From Sycobia sp. Sy_11 (Eukaryota; Arthropoda; Insecta; Hymenoptera; Epichrysomallidae): a DNA stretch of 64,000 bases. The stretch lies in assembly GCA_018907035.1 (NCBI GenBank), contig JACCIC010000038.1, positions 2,596,001 to 2,660,000 on the forward strand, written 5' to 3'. Under the pieces are notes generated by a model. It was not told the DNA's origin, made no database searches, and saw only the letters and a list, made by a program, of their open reading frames with translations. Positions 22,729 through 33,995 of the stretch are shown piece by piece. The position numbers and the translations under genes were made by a program. How positions within the stretch are numbered: position 1 is the stretch's first letter; each line of letters starts with the position of its first letter.

Positions 22729-25607
22729 GAATACTCCAACTGAATACCAACCACTGCGTAGCAGCTTATGACCTGCTGAAACAGACAAGAAAGGAGCTAA
22801 GAATAGACATTGCTATAATCTCCGAACCATATTGTGACAGGGACAGACCACAGCGCTGAATAAGTGACACAAGCAATAGAGCTGTCCTCTGGATTGGTCA
22901 AAATAGGCAGGTACTAAAGCAGTCAAGTCATCGAAGCGAATTGATATCCTGGGCTAAAATACAAGAAATATATGTCATTAGTGTATATGCTCCTCCAAGC
23001 TTGACGGACAAGCAGTTTGAAATCCTTGTAGCTAAATTAGTTGATGAGGCCATGGACAAGAAACCATTATTAATCGCTGGCGATTTTAACGCGTGGTCCA
23101 CAGCCTGGGGAAGCGCTTCAAAAAAACAGAGGTAGTATGCTGCTCGATGGCCTTAATTCTCTTCAACTCCACGTAATTAATAAGGGATTTGAATCCACTT
23201 TCATTAGGGGTGATAAACAATCAGTCATTGATGTAACATTCGCCAGTGATGACTTGATTCAGCGGATCCTTAATTGGAGAGTAAGTGACCTTTACACCCA
23301 CAGTGATCACAGGGCGATCTTATATGAGATTGCAGAGAAGAAAGTAAAGAACAACTGCAATGAGTGGATGCCCACACGGAAATGGAACATCAGATCGCTA
23401 GACTGTGAAGTGTTCGCCAATATAATATCAGAAGAGCGTTTAGAATATGGTGCACCAGGCCATCTGGCAAATGCACTCATGAAGCATATCTCTGAAGCAT
23501 GTGATGCATCGATGACTAGGACTAAGAGCGGATTTAAACATCGTCAATCTGTCTACTGGTGGACAAATGAAATTGCAGAATTGCGCAAACAATGTCATCG
23601 CGCACGTAGACTTGCCCAAAGAGCCCGCACCTATCGTGATACGTTTAATAGTTTATTTAAAGAAGCACAAAGAGCGCTTGTCAAGGCCATTAAGGCAAGC
23701 AAGCATCGATGCTGGCTTGAACTGTGTGCAGAGGCCAACAATGACTTATGGGGACGACCATACAAAACAGTCATGGCACAATTGAGTAGGACACCAATAC
23801 AACCCACTAGCACGGTATTGATTGATAAGATTGTTTCCGCTCTCTTTCCCAATGACATCCATGGGACTGTACTGCGCACGCAACACTCGGACGATATACC
23901 TCTTATAACAGAAATGGAGCTACATAATGCTTACGCTAAGACTAGAGACAATGCTGCCCCTGGCCCTGATGGTATCCCTAATGCGGCAGTTAAGTTGACG
24001 ATACAGAAGAATCCAGCTATATTTCTAAAAATATATAATGCTTGTCTTCTTGAGGGTATTTTTCCTGATTGCTGGAAAACTCAAAGGTTAGTCCTGTTAC
24101 CTAAGGGCAATAAGCCACTTGATTATCCTTCATCATACAGGCCATTGTGTATGCTCGACACGGTAGGTAAAATATTTGAAAAAATAATATGTAGCCGACT
24201 GGAAGCATTCACTGAAAGATTGCACGGCTTATCCTCACGCCAATTTGGATTTCGGAAATCAAAATCAACAGTCAATGCCATTAAACTGGTAGCGTGTACC
24301 GCAAGAAATGCAATCAGTGGTAAGAGATGGAAAGGTGGCACTAAACAGTATTGTGCCATTGTCGCTCTAGATGTTAAGAATGACTTTACTTCAGCGCGCT
24401 GGTCTTCTATTATGAGTTCTCTTAAAGAGTTCGGAGTACCTGGTTATTTACAGAATGTCGTGGCCAGCTACTTTGAGAATAGGATAATATTATACCGAAC
24501 GGATGAAGGCATTGTATCGCATAAGGTTACTGCGGGAGTCCCCCAGGGCTCAGTTATGGGACCTATATTGTGGAATATTATGTATGATGGCGTGTTGAGG
24601 ATTCCACAACCGCCTGGATCAATAACAGTAGGGTACGCCGACGATCTCGCTCTAGTAGTGACGGCTAAGACCCTTGATGAACTTACTGAAAAAATGAACT
24701 TACTGAAAAAATCTGCAATTAGCGGAGCACAAGACAGAAGTAGTTCTTGTCAGCAGTCGTAAGAAGGTAGATAGTATTACTCTTAAAGTTGGTAGCTGCC
24801 GCATTAGTTCTGCGCCATCTTTACGATACTTGGGTGTACAGCTTGATGCCAGGTTAAACTTCAAAGAGCATCTAAAGATATCTGGCGAAAAAGCGCAACG
24901 AGTTTCAGCTGCCTTGTGTCGGCTCATGCCTAACATTGGTGGCCCATGTCCACCCCAGAGGAAACTATTAGCTTATTTTGTTAATTCTGTCAGCATGTAT
25001 GCAGCACCAATCTGGCATCATGCATGCGGAATTAAATCGTATTGTGAGCTGGCCATTGCGACCCGTCGTCGCTCCTGTATACGTATTATTAGTGGTTACA
25101 GGACGGTATTCACCGACGCTGCTGAGGTACTTGCCGGAATTCTTCCTTTCGATTTAGCTGCACATGAACTGGCTAGGCTGCACAACATATGTAAGGTCGC
25201 AGTGGATTCTCTACAAGGTGCTAAAAACGTGCAAAGGCCGATGGACTTATCGTATCCTTCAAAACATACACAGATGGATCAACAGGAAACACGGGGAATT
25301 AGATTTCCACCTAACTCAGTTGCTGACTGGACATGGTTGTTGTAGGTCCTATTTCCACCGCTTTCACCTGGATAATAATGATTTCTGCCCCATCTGTCCG
25401 ACTTTGGTCGAGGATGCCGAGCATATATTAGTGAGCTGCCCTCGTTTTAGAACACAACGTGAGCACTTGATGAACATCATCAATAAGCCAATAAGACCAG
25501 AGAGCATCCTATCAATAATGCTGGAATCTTCTGAAATCTGGAAGGCAGTAGCCAGTTTCGCAAATGAGGTGATGACCAAACTTAGATATGCCGATAAAAC
25601 TAGGTGA
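22725..25607 (+). pseudogene. Retrotransposon ORF2: endonuclease and reverse transcriptase, multiply broken
   Basis: ATG 22725 (MRILQLNTNHC) starts an apurinic-type endonuclease: ISEPY, then GDFNAWSTAWGS (~23080), SVIDVTFAS and SDHRAI (~23301). The reverse transcriptase follows, with LVLLPKGNKPLDYPSSYRPL (~24090), the first catalytic Asp in ALDVKNDF, PQGSVMGPILWN (~24542) and the YADD box at 24634-24645. The C-terminus has the R1-type zinc finger CPICPTLVEDAEHILVSC (~25387-25440) and ends at the stop at 25605-25607. Lesions are an in-frame TGA at 22857, an A-run frameshift near 23125, another shift near 24715-24730, and one near 25240. About 960 residues are accounted for, typical of an R1-clade ORF2. 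Confidence 0.9.
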
Positions 25608-25857
25608 ATGGCCCAGGATGGACCAGGCTAACTGATTCTATTTTAAGATACAGAGGACGAACACCTAACCCCTGATCACCTGTGTGAATGGGCGACGTAG
25701 GATAGTGTCATAAGAAGAGGAGTCGTATAGGCTAACTAACAGCCCTGCCGAAGTAATATTCCCGGACAGTTCCGGCGGGATGCTGGTTTCGAGAGGCCAA
25801 TAGTGCAGAGCTTGCTCTGCCTACGCCTAATAAAAAAAAAAAAAAAAAAAAAAAAAA
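25608..25857 (+). other. 3' untranslated region and poly(A) of the retrotransposon
   Basis: Moderately G+C-rich tail ending in CTACGCCTAATA and about 28 A residues. CA repeats follow directly. Confidence 0.8.
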
Positions 25858-25861
25858 ACAT

Positions 25862-25913
<52 letters not shown>
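25858..25913. repeat. (CA)n(TA)n microsatellite, 3' flank of the retrotransposon
   Basis: Continuation of the CA target (ACATACACACAC...), then about 17 TA units. Confidence 0.95.
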
Positions 25914-25917
<4 letters not shown>

Positions 25918-26184
25918 ACATAATTATAAAATAGGAAAAATGTAAATTTTCTTCAAATAGAGTGATGATTTTAATTATTATTTAACGTAATTTTTATATA
26001 CATAATTATCATTAGCTTCATTACAAAATTAACCATTAATTTTATTAACAATTAAACACTGGTTATTGTGACTGGTTATATTATATGACAATTGCCTACA
26101 CATAATTTGTCTCTACCGACAAAAATAGTCTAACATTCTTTTCCCGTGAAATAAAAACATTTTTTATGTATTTCACGAGCAGTC

Positions 26185-26186
<2 letters not shown>
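25914..26186. other. AT-rich non-coding DNA
   Basis: Nothing recognisable. Confidence 0.35.

Positions 26187-26240
<54 letters not shown>
26187..26240. repeat. (TA)n microsatellite
   Basis: About 26 TA units. Confidence 0.97.
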
Positions 26241-26243
<3 letters not shown>

Positions 26244-26339
26244 GGACAAATAAAATAATTGAATACTATGTATTATGACCTTAAATAGAATTGTTATTAT
26301 GCTTATGTTAGAAGTATATACTTATATAAAGGTCTACTA

Positions 26340-26853
26340 TATTACATATATAAGTGCTCTAGTAGTCAATCGACGATTTTGCAGAACCAATTCTTTGATT
26401 TTGTCGACGTGTAGCCCATCAGTAGATGTTCTTGGTCGTCTTTGATTTGGTTCGTCTTCAACGCGTTCTCAAACTTCTTTTAATCAATTATATAATGTCA
26501 GCAATGATCTCAACCTAATTTTTACTAATCAAAAATACTTGCTCTTGACATTGATTTCTCACCAAAGGCCATGTGCAACATTCTGAACGTTTCGGCAGCC
26601 GATATTTCATTCTCGCGTACATTTAATGCTATTTCTTTGTTGAATAATTTCAGACATTACACAAGCTGAAGAGACAAGTTTTCTTTGTTCACAAAACACT
26701 GGCGTAACTATATGACAAATGAAAATAATTGTGTGAAATTTGGCACAGATAACTCTGACAGTACTACCAACTTCAAAATAAAAACATTTGTCCGAATCGA
26801 TCAGCCCGGGAAGTTGGAATTTAAAACTCTTACTCATATTTGTACATAGTAGT
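26340..26853 (-). mobile_element. Truncated mariner, same family as 2160-2821
   Basis: The right end, read on the minus strand, is CTACTATGTACAAATATGAG, which differs by one base from the terminal repeat of the copy at 2160. The following 250 bp match that copy (GGAATTTAAA-type and cATTTCAGCC-type blocks). The element has lost its C-terminal half and the other inverted end, and stops near 26340. Unlike the copy at 2160, it keeps more of the N-terminal transposase region. Confidence 0.85.
26345..26657 (-). pseudogene. mariner transposase, N-terminal fragment
   Basis: Starting at ATG 26657 the minus strand reads MSEIIQQRNSIKC, then remains of the helix-turn-helix region (AETFRMLHMAFGE-like, with shifts), ERVEDEPNQRRPRTSTD (the typical linker) and KIKELVLQNRRLTTRAL near 26350. 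The catalytic domain is absent. Together with the copy at 2160 it shows that this family has decayed in at least two different ways. Confidence 0.8.
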
Positions 26854-27830
26854 ATGCCTCGAAAACAACCGCAAATGCTCTATGGTACACATATGCACAT
26901 ATTTACCTTAGTTTGAAGTTTGTTTAGATAGATAGATTCCAAGCGACTTTTGCCTCGGCTAAGGAGGAAATGCAAGGCTAAGAACTCTTTTATTCGTTAT
27001 TTGTTGAGTTATCGAGGATTCACAATTGCAAAATATAGATTAATGTAATTATTTAAACTACTATAAATATTTAAGATTTCGCGTTGTTTAGAATTTCATA
27101 TTTAGTTTATATCGACAAGATTAGTTTTATTAATGAAATTTTTACATAATTATTAAAAATTACTTAGTAAATATACTGTATATGATTTCTTCTCAAGTAT
27201 TACACATTTATTAATTTTACTAAAATTCATAAAATTGAATAGTTAAACACTTATAATTAACTAACTTAATTAGTTTCCTATTTTAACTTTGTTTTACTAA
27301 ATAATCTATCGTAGTTTATTCAATCACTCGTTGCTTCTATTATAATTTTTACATTTTTCCATTAATTAATTTTACAAATAACGTTACAGATATACTTGTT
27401 TTTTCTATATATTATCTCTTTTGATATCTGATTCTACATTTAAAGTTATCAATAAAAGTAAATTGATATATAAGCTATTTCAATTAAATTAATTCAATAA
27501 TTTGTTTTATACTGTAAAAAGTTAAAAACCTACTGCCGGAAAAGTTAAGCGGCTAAACAAGATCAAAAGCATTAACATTGTAAGAAAATTCCGCATTCAT
27601 AAAATCCCTTAGTAGATGACATCTTCACTCCTTTTATCCATTCTCCAAAGCCCAACGTTAAATACCAAACAAAAATATTGGTAGTTTCCAATCAGTTGAT
27701 CTCAAAGATGCGTAGAAGAAAAATGCGAGCTCAAGATGCCTGACAACAAAACAAGCCAACGGCAGTTATCTTCGTATATTCTTTTCCGATACTACGCTGC
27801 ACTTAATACCTGAAAAGTTCAGCCAGGCCT
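26854..27830. other. AT-rich non-coding DNA
   Basis: Nothing recognisable. Confidence 0.4.
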
Positions 27831-28230
27831 AGATCGCGCGGGCGAGAGGGGAGGCGGTACATCGGAAAAGCGGGTGCATGTATGACTATATACAGGTAGG
27901 ATTCTATACTCGACTAACAATTAATTATTGGCAGCACTTCAGAAGTCCACCGTCGCCGCAACCACCGGTAGCAGCATCCGAAGCCCGTAGTTAAACATTA
28001 CGCGACCCGTATCTCATTGCGCTATCTAATCCCCTAGTTTCCGTCTCTTCCATGCCCCCCCCCTTTTGCCTCTTCTTCTTCCCCGCTCTCTGCCGCGAGA
28101 CCGAAAGCCGCCACCTTCGCTACGCTGCAGCAGCAGCGCCAGTAATCTCGTTTAATTGCCGACTGTGGACGCGCCGTGAGAGTCCCGTTCAATTAGTTTT
28201 TCAAATAAACATTAGTTTCCTTAACACGCC
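27831..28230. other. GC-rich, CpG-containing island
   Basis: G+C rises with GCAGCAGCAGCG (28123-28136) and CCGCCACC blocks. Open frames are short and without domains. Candidate regulatory island. Confidence 0.35.
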
Positions 28231-28569
28231 GGCCATAACGTGCGCGGAGAAAGAAGCACAGACAGAGAGGGAGAGAGAGAGAGATCGAAGGGGGAAGGCA
28301 AAGGTATAAAGGGCGAAGGGGAGAAAGTATACATAGAGAAGCGAAGTGAGAGGGAGAGAGTGAGAAAGAGAGATCGCGCAGAAAAAGGGGTTGAAGTGAT
28401 GGGAGAGAGACACCGCGCGATTCCTCGTGCGTATAAAACGAGGAGAAAGGAGTCCGCATATATATGAATAGGGTGAAAGAGGGGTGTAAAAATGGGAAGG
28501 AGTAAGTAATTAACGACACATTTATGCGATATCGGTGGGTATAGAGAATGCGGAAGAAATCGAGAGCGA

Positions 28570-28605
<36 letters not shown>

Positions 28606-28620
28606 GCTAGAGTGGAGATG
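28231..28620. repeat. Purine-rich tract with (GA)n microsatellites
   Basis: Long GA/GGA-rich strand asymmetry with pure GA runs at about 28266-28283 and 28571-28603. Ser/Leu/Pro-rich or Glu/Arg-rich frames across it (including one of 225 codons on the minus strand) translate the low-complexity DNA. Confidence 0.85.
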
Positions 28621-28935
28621 AGGGGTACAGAGAGCCCGATATCAGCCATCCATATGAAGTGCCTTGCTAATAGGAAGTTATGCTTTCGCCGATAGATATC
28701 CAACCATTTGGCAAAATGGTTCTTTCCATGCGCCCCTTCCCTCCGTACTCTACGTCCTCCTCTCTCATTTTTCGTTCTTATTCTTTGCTCCCGCTCTGTT
28801 AAAGGGAAGGGGAGTCGTGGAGGAGGGGAAAGATGAGCTTTCCGTTGAACTCGAGAGCGGTTACGGTGATACAGCTTTCGACGAGAGAAGCAGTACATGG
28901 ATTTCGGTATATACCGCGGTTCATTTTCCTTCGAC

Positions 28936-28936
<1 letters not shown>
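28621..28936. other. Non-coding DNA of mixed composition
   Basis: Nothing recognisable. Confidence 0.35.
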
Positions 28937-28981
<45 letters not shown>

Positions 28982-28988
28982 CGCGCGC

Positions 28989-29041
<53 letters not shown>
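28937..29041. repeat. Compound (CT)n(GT)n microsatellite
   Basis: About 20 CT units, a GCGCGCGT junction, then about 26 GT units. Confidence 0.97.
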
Positions 29042-29042
<1 letters not shown>

Positions 29043-29270
29043 CCTTGTAGAATCGTAATGTAATAAAAACGCGATAGCTCCAATTGTAAGATTTTCTTCT
29101 TTTTTTGGCTACACAGACCAAAAGAATACTATCTAGACATAAGCGTCTCAATTAACTTTTGAACAGTTAACCTTTATATATGATTATTAGCTAAGTGCGA
29201 TGGTGGAAAGTAAATAGATTTATGAATATGGAAATACGCAAATATATATAATAGAAAATGAAGATTGAAT

Positions 29271-29543
29271 TCTGCAGGAGAAGAAGAGTGGAAGACTCAA
29301 TCTGGCATCGTTACATTGGATTGACCATCGCAGTCGCGCGATGCAAACCCTATTGAAAATGTATGGGCATATATTAAACAGAAGCTTCGTCGAAGACGCA
29401 CACACACTTTAAAGCAGTTGTCTTACCAAATTCGTCAGATCTGGAAATCGTTGCCACTAGAATAGGCCATCAAATTAGTAGAAAGCATGCTTCGGAGATG
29501 CCAAGCAATTATCGACGTTGGTGGTGACTGGACACGTTATTGA
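29271..29543 (+). pseudogene. Tc1-type transposase, C-terminal fragment
   Basis: One plus-strand frame reads SGIVTLD, then PSQSRDANPIENVWAYIKQK, LKQLSYQIRQIWKSLP, KLVESMLRRCQAIIDVGG and DWTRY, ending at the stop at 29541. The DANPIENVW box contains the Glu of the Tc1-family DD34E triad. Two internal stops are present: TGA at 29322, where the family has Trp, and TAG at 29463. The N-terminal two thirds and the inverted ends are not visible, so this is an isolated fossil of a Tc1 element distinct from the mariners. Confidence 0.85.
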
Positions 29544-31047
29544 TCGAATTGCATCATCGTTTGTAATGTGCACAATGTATATATAAATATGAAAGTTTCA
29601 TCAAATAAATTTTTTTATAAATTAGCACGACTACGCTCTTAGTTAACTAACTGTATACCTTGTTGCTTGCAACTCCCATATCTGTCTCGTTATATAATTG
29701 CTGTTATTATATCGCATATTGCTAATAATGATTACATGATATATTTTAACTAAAATTCTTTAGTGGATATACCCTAAAATCTTTAATAGTAACTTCTAAG
29801 TTTGTGACAGCCTTATTTTGTTCTACTATTGTATTAGCATATAAATGTGCCTAATTAGTAGTCTCTAAAATGAAAAAATTTTGCAACATTAGACGTATAT
29901 TCGTTCAAACGGAACTCTTGCATGAGAAGCACACTTCGTCTCGAAAATTATATAAAAAATGTAGAAGGTGACTTAAACTAAGACAGGAATATTTTCGAGT
30001 TATATCAATCTCTATATATTAGTATTCTTTTAACAAATTACAAAAAACTCTTTAGATTGTAACGTACACATATTGTATTGCGTATATTATTTACATATAC
30101 ATTATGCATACTGTTGTGCGTTGGGCCACGGTTGGCAATAGAATGTTTGTTATGATTTATAGTAGATGAAACAAACTCGTGTTAACGCAAGAAGCATAAA
30201 AGAAGACAGAAGAGTGCGAGATGCCAAGGCGATCGCTGTTGTTGACTAATCTGTGGATTTATCCGGGAGGCCTCGTAAGAGGCTCCAGCGGATCACAGCA
30301 TACGATTAGATAATTTTATTTCAAACGATTAGATCTGAATAGAAAGTTGTTATACATTGGTGATTAAAGAGAAAGAATTGCCATTTAACATAATTAGTTG
30401 TGAGAGCTCTCCTTCCACGAAGATATTCTTCACTAAGCAAATACCATAAATCGAACCTTTGGATTGTATGGTGCTAATTGTGTTTTGATACCGAAGATAA
30501 CGACAGCTATTGATAAACGCCACTTGAAGTTGATGATGATTACAGAATAGTTTACGAAGGATAGCAAGACGACTAGTCCGAAGAGAATATATCACAATAG
30601 AAGTTTAATCATACGAAATATTCCGCCATTGAATTTGTCCAGGGTTTCATCCATTCGCGCCATTTAAAAAACTGTATAAACTCTAAGACTTGTATAGAAT
30701 AATTATAAATCTTAGTTTTATATTTTAATCATAATAATTAAATGCACATGACAGTCTGATGAATCCTTAAATGTTAATTTATATGATTTAATGGATTATA
30801 TTAACAGGCAAAAAAGGATCCAGCTCTCATTTATCTCAGTCTAACTTTTAAAAATCTTTGTGTGTCCTTTTTCAACATAAAATCATTCATGCATGAATGA
30901 GGTGAAAATCAGCATTCTCTTGGCAGCGGACAGGTGACCGCCGTGCGCGTCCGTACAAAGCAACACCGAGCTTTTTGTTTACCGATAATTTTTTCGCACG
31001 AATCGCGCAATAAATTTTATAGCTGCAGATCGATACTGGCCTGACCA

Positions 31048-31050
<3 letters not shown>
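29544..31050. other. AT-rich DNA with an unrecognised 81-codon frame
   Basis: A minus-strand frame at 30350-30595 is open but matches nothing I know. A G+C-richer patch (30110-30310) lies beside it. It could be a fragment of an unrecognised repeat. Confidence 0.3.

Positions 31051-31083
<33 letters not shown>
31051..31083. repeat. (GA)n microsatellite
   Basis: About 14 GA units. Confidence 0.9.
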
Positions 31084-31084
<1 letters not shown>

Positions 31085-31800
31085 CATCCCGGCGGCGGCG
31101 CCTCGCTGAATGACTATGTCGCGCTGGGCGCGCAGACCGCTTGGCTCACAATAACGCGCCGCGATTGCGTGCCGATGGATGGGGGAGGGGCGAGGGCACC
31201 GCCGCGCGTATACTCGCGCGCCTTTTACGACGCGTAAACCGGCCCGAAAGAGCTGGCGCGGCGTTATGGTGATGCGGATTATTCACTAATATGATTTACG
31301 CCCGAATTACAGGCTCGCGGTGGGGGAGGTGCGGCCACGCGGTACGAGTTCCTCGCAACTCACAATGTGCACATAATGTGAGGCGTAATTTATTAATTTT
31401 ACTAATGGCCCGCCGCCCATTATTATTGATTTCAGGCCTGGGCGTGCGCCGATTCGCGCGACGTCTCCGCTGATTTATCCCGGTCGTTATCGGCCCCGTT
31501 TAAATCATCTGCGTAACGGCAGCGATCGGTCGAAGCGGACGCAGGCGGTTCGAGCGACCCCTCCACCGCGTCCTACGCGCTTATTCCACTTCTTGCCCTA
31601 CGGCGCGGCCGACTTTTGTATTCAGCGGAAGGGGTGAGCGTGAACCCTGGCTTCGTTTATTAAAAGCGTCAGGGCGCTGTGTGTGCTCCGTGGCGTGATT
31701 AATCCCATTTTCTGGATGACTAAAGTTTCCCTCGATTATGTATGTGCGCTTCGATCTACGCGAGTAAGGAGCGGTGGAGAGTGGAAACTCGTAGATCTCC
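31084..31800. promoter_or_regulatory. CpG-rich island with clustered homeodomain-like sites; enhancer candidate
   Basis: G+C-rich backbone with embedded AT cores: GCGTAATTTATTAATTTT (31382-31399), TGATTTATCC, and GTGATTAATCCCATTTT (31695-31711), which contains the TAATCC site of Bicoid/Orthodenticle-type factors. No convincing coding frame exists. The pattern suits a conserved cis-regulatory element, but that is inference from motif content only. Confidence 0.3.
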
Positions 31801-32239
31801 GTGTCAAATTTTGTTGATTTACCATCGGTGCTGTAACAGCGTATAGTTTTGTATTCGCATCTTCGATTTTTATCTGGAAGAAAATTTATTTTCTATTTTC
31901 GAAACATTTCTTTTTTATTTTCATTATTATGTTCATTATTTTCGCACAGTTATAATATTTGCAGAATACATATATACACAACACTTCGACAATTTTTAAT
32001 AATAAATTGTACATGAAAAAACTATAAAAGTAATTGGGATATACTCAACTATTGTAAATGAAATTTTCCGTATTTATTGTCCGTATTTATTTTCCGTATT
32101 TATTTATTGTATGCAGTCAATGTAATTGCTTACATTGACTGCAATTACCTTACTAGCTATAGTGCAGGTCTACTTTATGGTATCTCAAAATCGTTTTAAT
32201 TAACAGCTCTGAATCATAGCTAGAATTTGATTTTGACTT
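31801..32239. other. AT-rich DNA with a short tandem repeat and a perfect hairpin
   Basis: CCGTATTTATT-type units repeat three times at about 32070-32108. A 14-bp perfect inverted repeat follows at 32112-32143 (annotated separately). Confidence 0.5.
32112..32143. repeat. Perfect 14-bp hairpin with 4-nt loop
   Basis: TGCAGTCAATGTAA (32112-32125) is followed by TTGC and then by its exact reverse complement (32130-32143). It could be a cruciform, a small fold-back relic or an RNA stem. Confidence 0.85.
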
Positions 32240-32395
32240 AAGATTGTATTTGATGAACCACGTGGTTCGGAACTCACTATAAAATGTAGTATATCAAAGT
32301 GATGGTCACTTTTTATCGATATTTGATAATGGCATCATGACCGAAACAACGTTGTCAGAATAAATATTTTTAAAATTGTGAAACTACCTAAATGT
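32240..32395 (+). mobile_element. Possible Penelope-like element 3' terminus
   Basis: TTGATGAACCACGTGGTTCG (with GAAC next) near 32249 and GGCATCATGACCGAAACAAC near 32332, followed by GTTGTCAGAATAAA, resemble the GATGA...GAAAC...GTC end motifs of the Penelope-like sequences at 10680-10730 and 18265-18300. No coding part is attached. Confidence 0.3.
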
Positions 32396-33243
32396 TTTCA
32401 TTTATAATTTACCTTATATTATTAAAACATGTTTCACCAAGTGTATAGCCAGTCTTCAATGAATTATATAATATGTAGATCTACCATGATCTATCAAATG
32501 TTACAATGATGTACGGATCTGGAAGAATGAAAAATCTTCAAATCATAATCGGCTAGTAGAGGCCAGAAAGGACGACGGATTTTTTTATTTGATAAACTTT
32601 TTTACTTCTGAATCCAATTATTTGAAACTTATAATAAAAAATTTTACACTGTATTCTAAATTACAACAACTTTATGGATGTTGTTAAGTTTAAAACAACA
32701 ATGAATTCAAGTAAAAATTAGTTACAATGTAATGATTACTAAGAAAATGTCTCTGAAAATTGTCATTATTGTATTGCTGTCGCCTCGATGGTCGCCACAG
32801 AACTGCTGCCGTTATTCGAAAATCTCGAGCCTCTGAAGCAATAAACAGCTTCATCCAAGGATCCATACCTAGGCGTTTTGCCACTGTATTTAAAACTATT
32901 TAGTCTTATGCATATTACAGTTGAATTCAAACAAAATTATACCTTTTAACAGTACAGATTTATGGTAGATAATTTTAATATAGACTAAAAATATATTTCC
33001 ATTTCTAAGAATAAGATATTAGAATCCATTTGCTAAATAAATAGCGATAAAAATAAGGAAAAAAGTAGCAGTTAAAACTATGTTTTTCAATATCAATATA
33101 TACTTCTACATATAATATAAGAATATATACTATGATAAAATCTTCATGAATATGTATATAAATGAAAAGGATAGTTTAACGCTTTCTGCTTCAAATACGA
33201 TTTAATTTAAATAAAAATTTCAAATATAAATAATAATACAGTA

Positions 33244-33247
<4 letters not shown>
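32396..33247. other. AT-rich non-coding DNA
   Basis: A 64-codon minus-strand frame (32690-32884) ends in AT-rich sequence and has no recognised domain. Nothing else is seen. Confidence 0.35.

Positions 33248-33292
<45 letters not shown>
33248..33292. repeat. (TA)n microsatellite
   Basis: About 22 TA units. Confidence 0.95.
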
Positions 33293-33294
<2 letters not shown>

Positions 33295-33587
33295 ACATAA
33301 AACAAATATATAAAATTGAAAATACAGAAAATGTTGCAGTACAACACGTCCTGTGCTAACTCTGTGGAAGCATTGCGGTCACTGCTGCCATCTGCGCCTG
33401 CAGCCAGACGTTCCGCGTACACGCGTGCGTAATATGGCTCGCGCGTATACCTATAAACACATATACATATGTATAGCATTCGAGAGAGCGAGGAGAAGCA
33501 GCGGTCGGCCAAGGTGCGGGAAAAAAGCGTATATGTTCCCGGCCTAGAATTTGTGTGTCTAGTAGCCATAGCGGTGCGCTACTGAGA
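33293..33587. other. Non-coding DNA of mixed composition
   Basis: Slightly G+C-richer. No convincing gene. Confidence 0.3.
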
Positions 33588-33590
33588 GAA

Positions 33591-33643
<53 letters not shown>

Positions 33644-33668
33644 AAGAAAGCGAGAGAGAGAGAGAGAA
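33588..33668. repeat. (GA)n microsatellite
   Basis: About 80 bp of GA with AAAGAAAG and CGAG interruptions. Confidence 0.95.
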
Positions 33669-33939
33669 GAAAGTCTAGGACTCGTCGAAACCTGCAGATA
33701 TAGCCGAGACCTATATGACCTCAGAAGGAGCCAATATGTGCTTGTCTATTTGTCTTCTGCGGCGCATCTCTGCCATACTTTCGTTCCTTTCCCGTCGCCC
33801 CTTCCTGTTCCTCTCTTTTTCGAGTACGCCGCCAATCCTTGGGTGTCCACGTGTGTGGGTTCGCAATAACATTTTTATTAAATAATAAACATGTATATGC
33901 TGGGTAGGGGTGGAAAGAGAGGCGAAAAGGTGGCCCGAA

Positions 33940-33941
<2 letters not shown>

Positions 33942-33994
<53 letters not shown>
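33942..33994. repeat. (GT)n microsatellite
   Basis: About 26 GT units. Thr-His frames on the opposite strand are artefacts. Confidence 0.97.

Positions 33995-33995
<1 letters not shown>

Larger units (their letters stand above)
21225..25857 (+). mobile_element. R1-clade, Waldo-like non-LTR retrotransposon inserted in a CA repeat
   Basis: About 4.6 kb, with a 5' untranslated region, an ORF1 with CCHC zinc knuckles, an ORF2 with apurinic-type endonuclease and reverse transcriptase, a ~220-bp 3' tail and a poly(A) tract (25829-25857). Both flanks are CA microsatellite (21091-21224 and 25859-25877). Waldo elements of the R1 clade insert specifically into ACAY-type repeats, so target and protein type agree. 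The copy appears complete at both ends but carries stops and frameshifts in both ORFs. Confidence 0.88.

Noticed and set aside
28221..28898. 225-codon minus-strand frame as a protein gene
   Set aside because: It is Ser/Leu/Pro-rich and follows GA/CT low-complexity DNA.
30350..30595. Copia- or helicase-type polyprotein fragment
   Set aside because: I looked for integrase, RNase H and helicase motifs in all frames and found none that fit.
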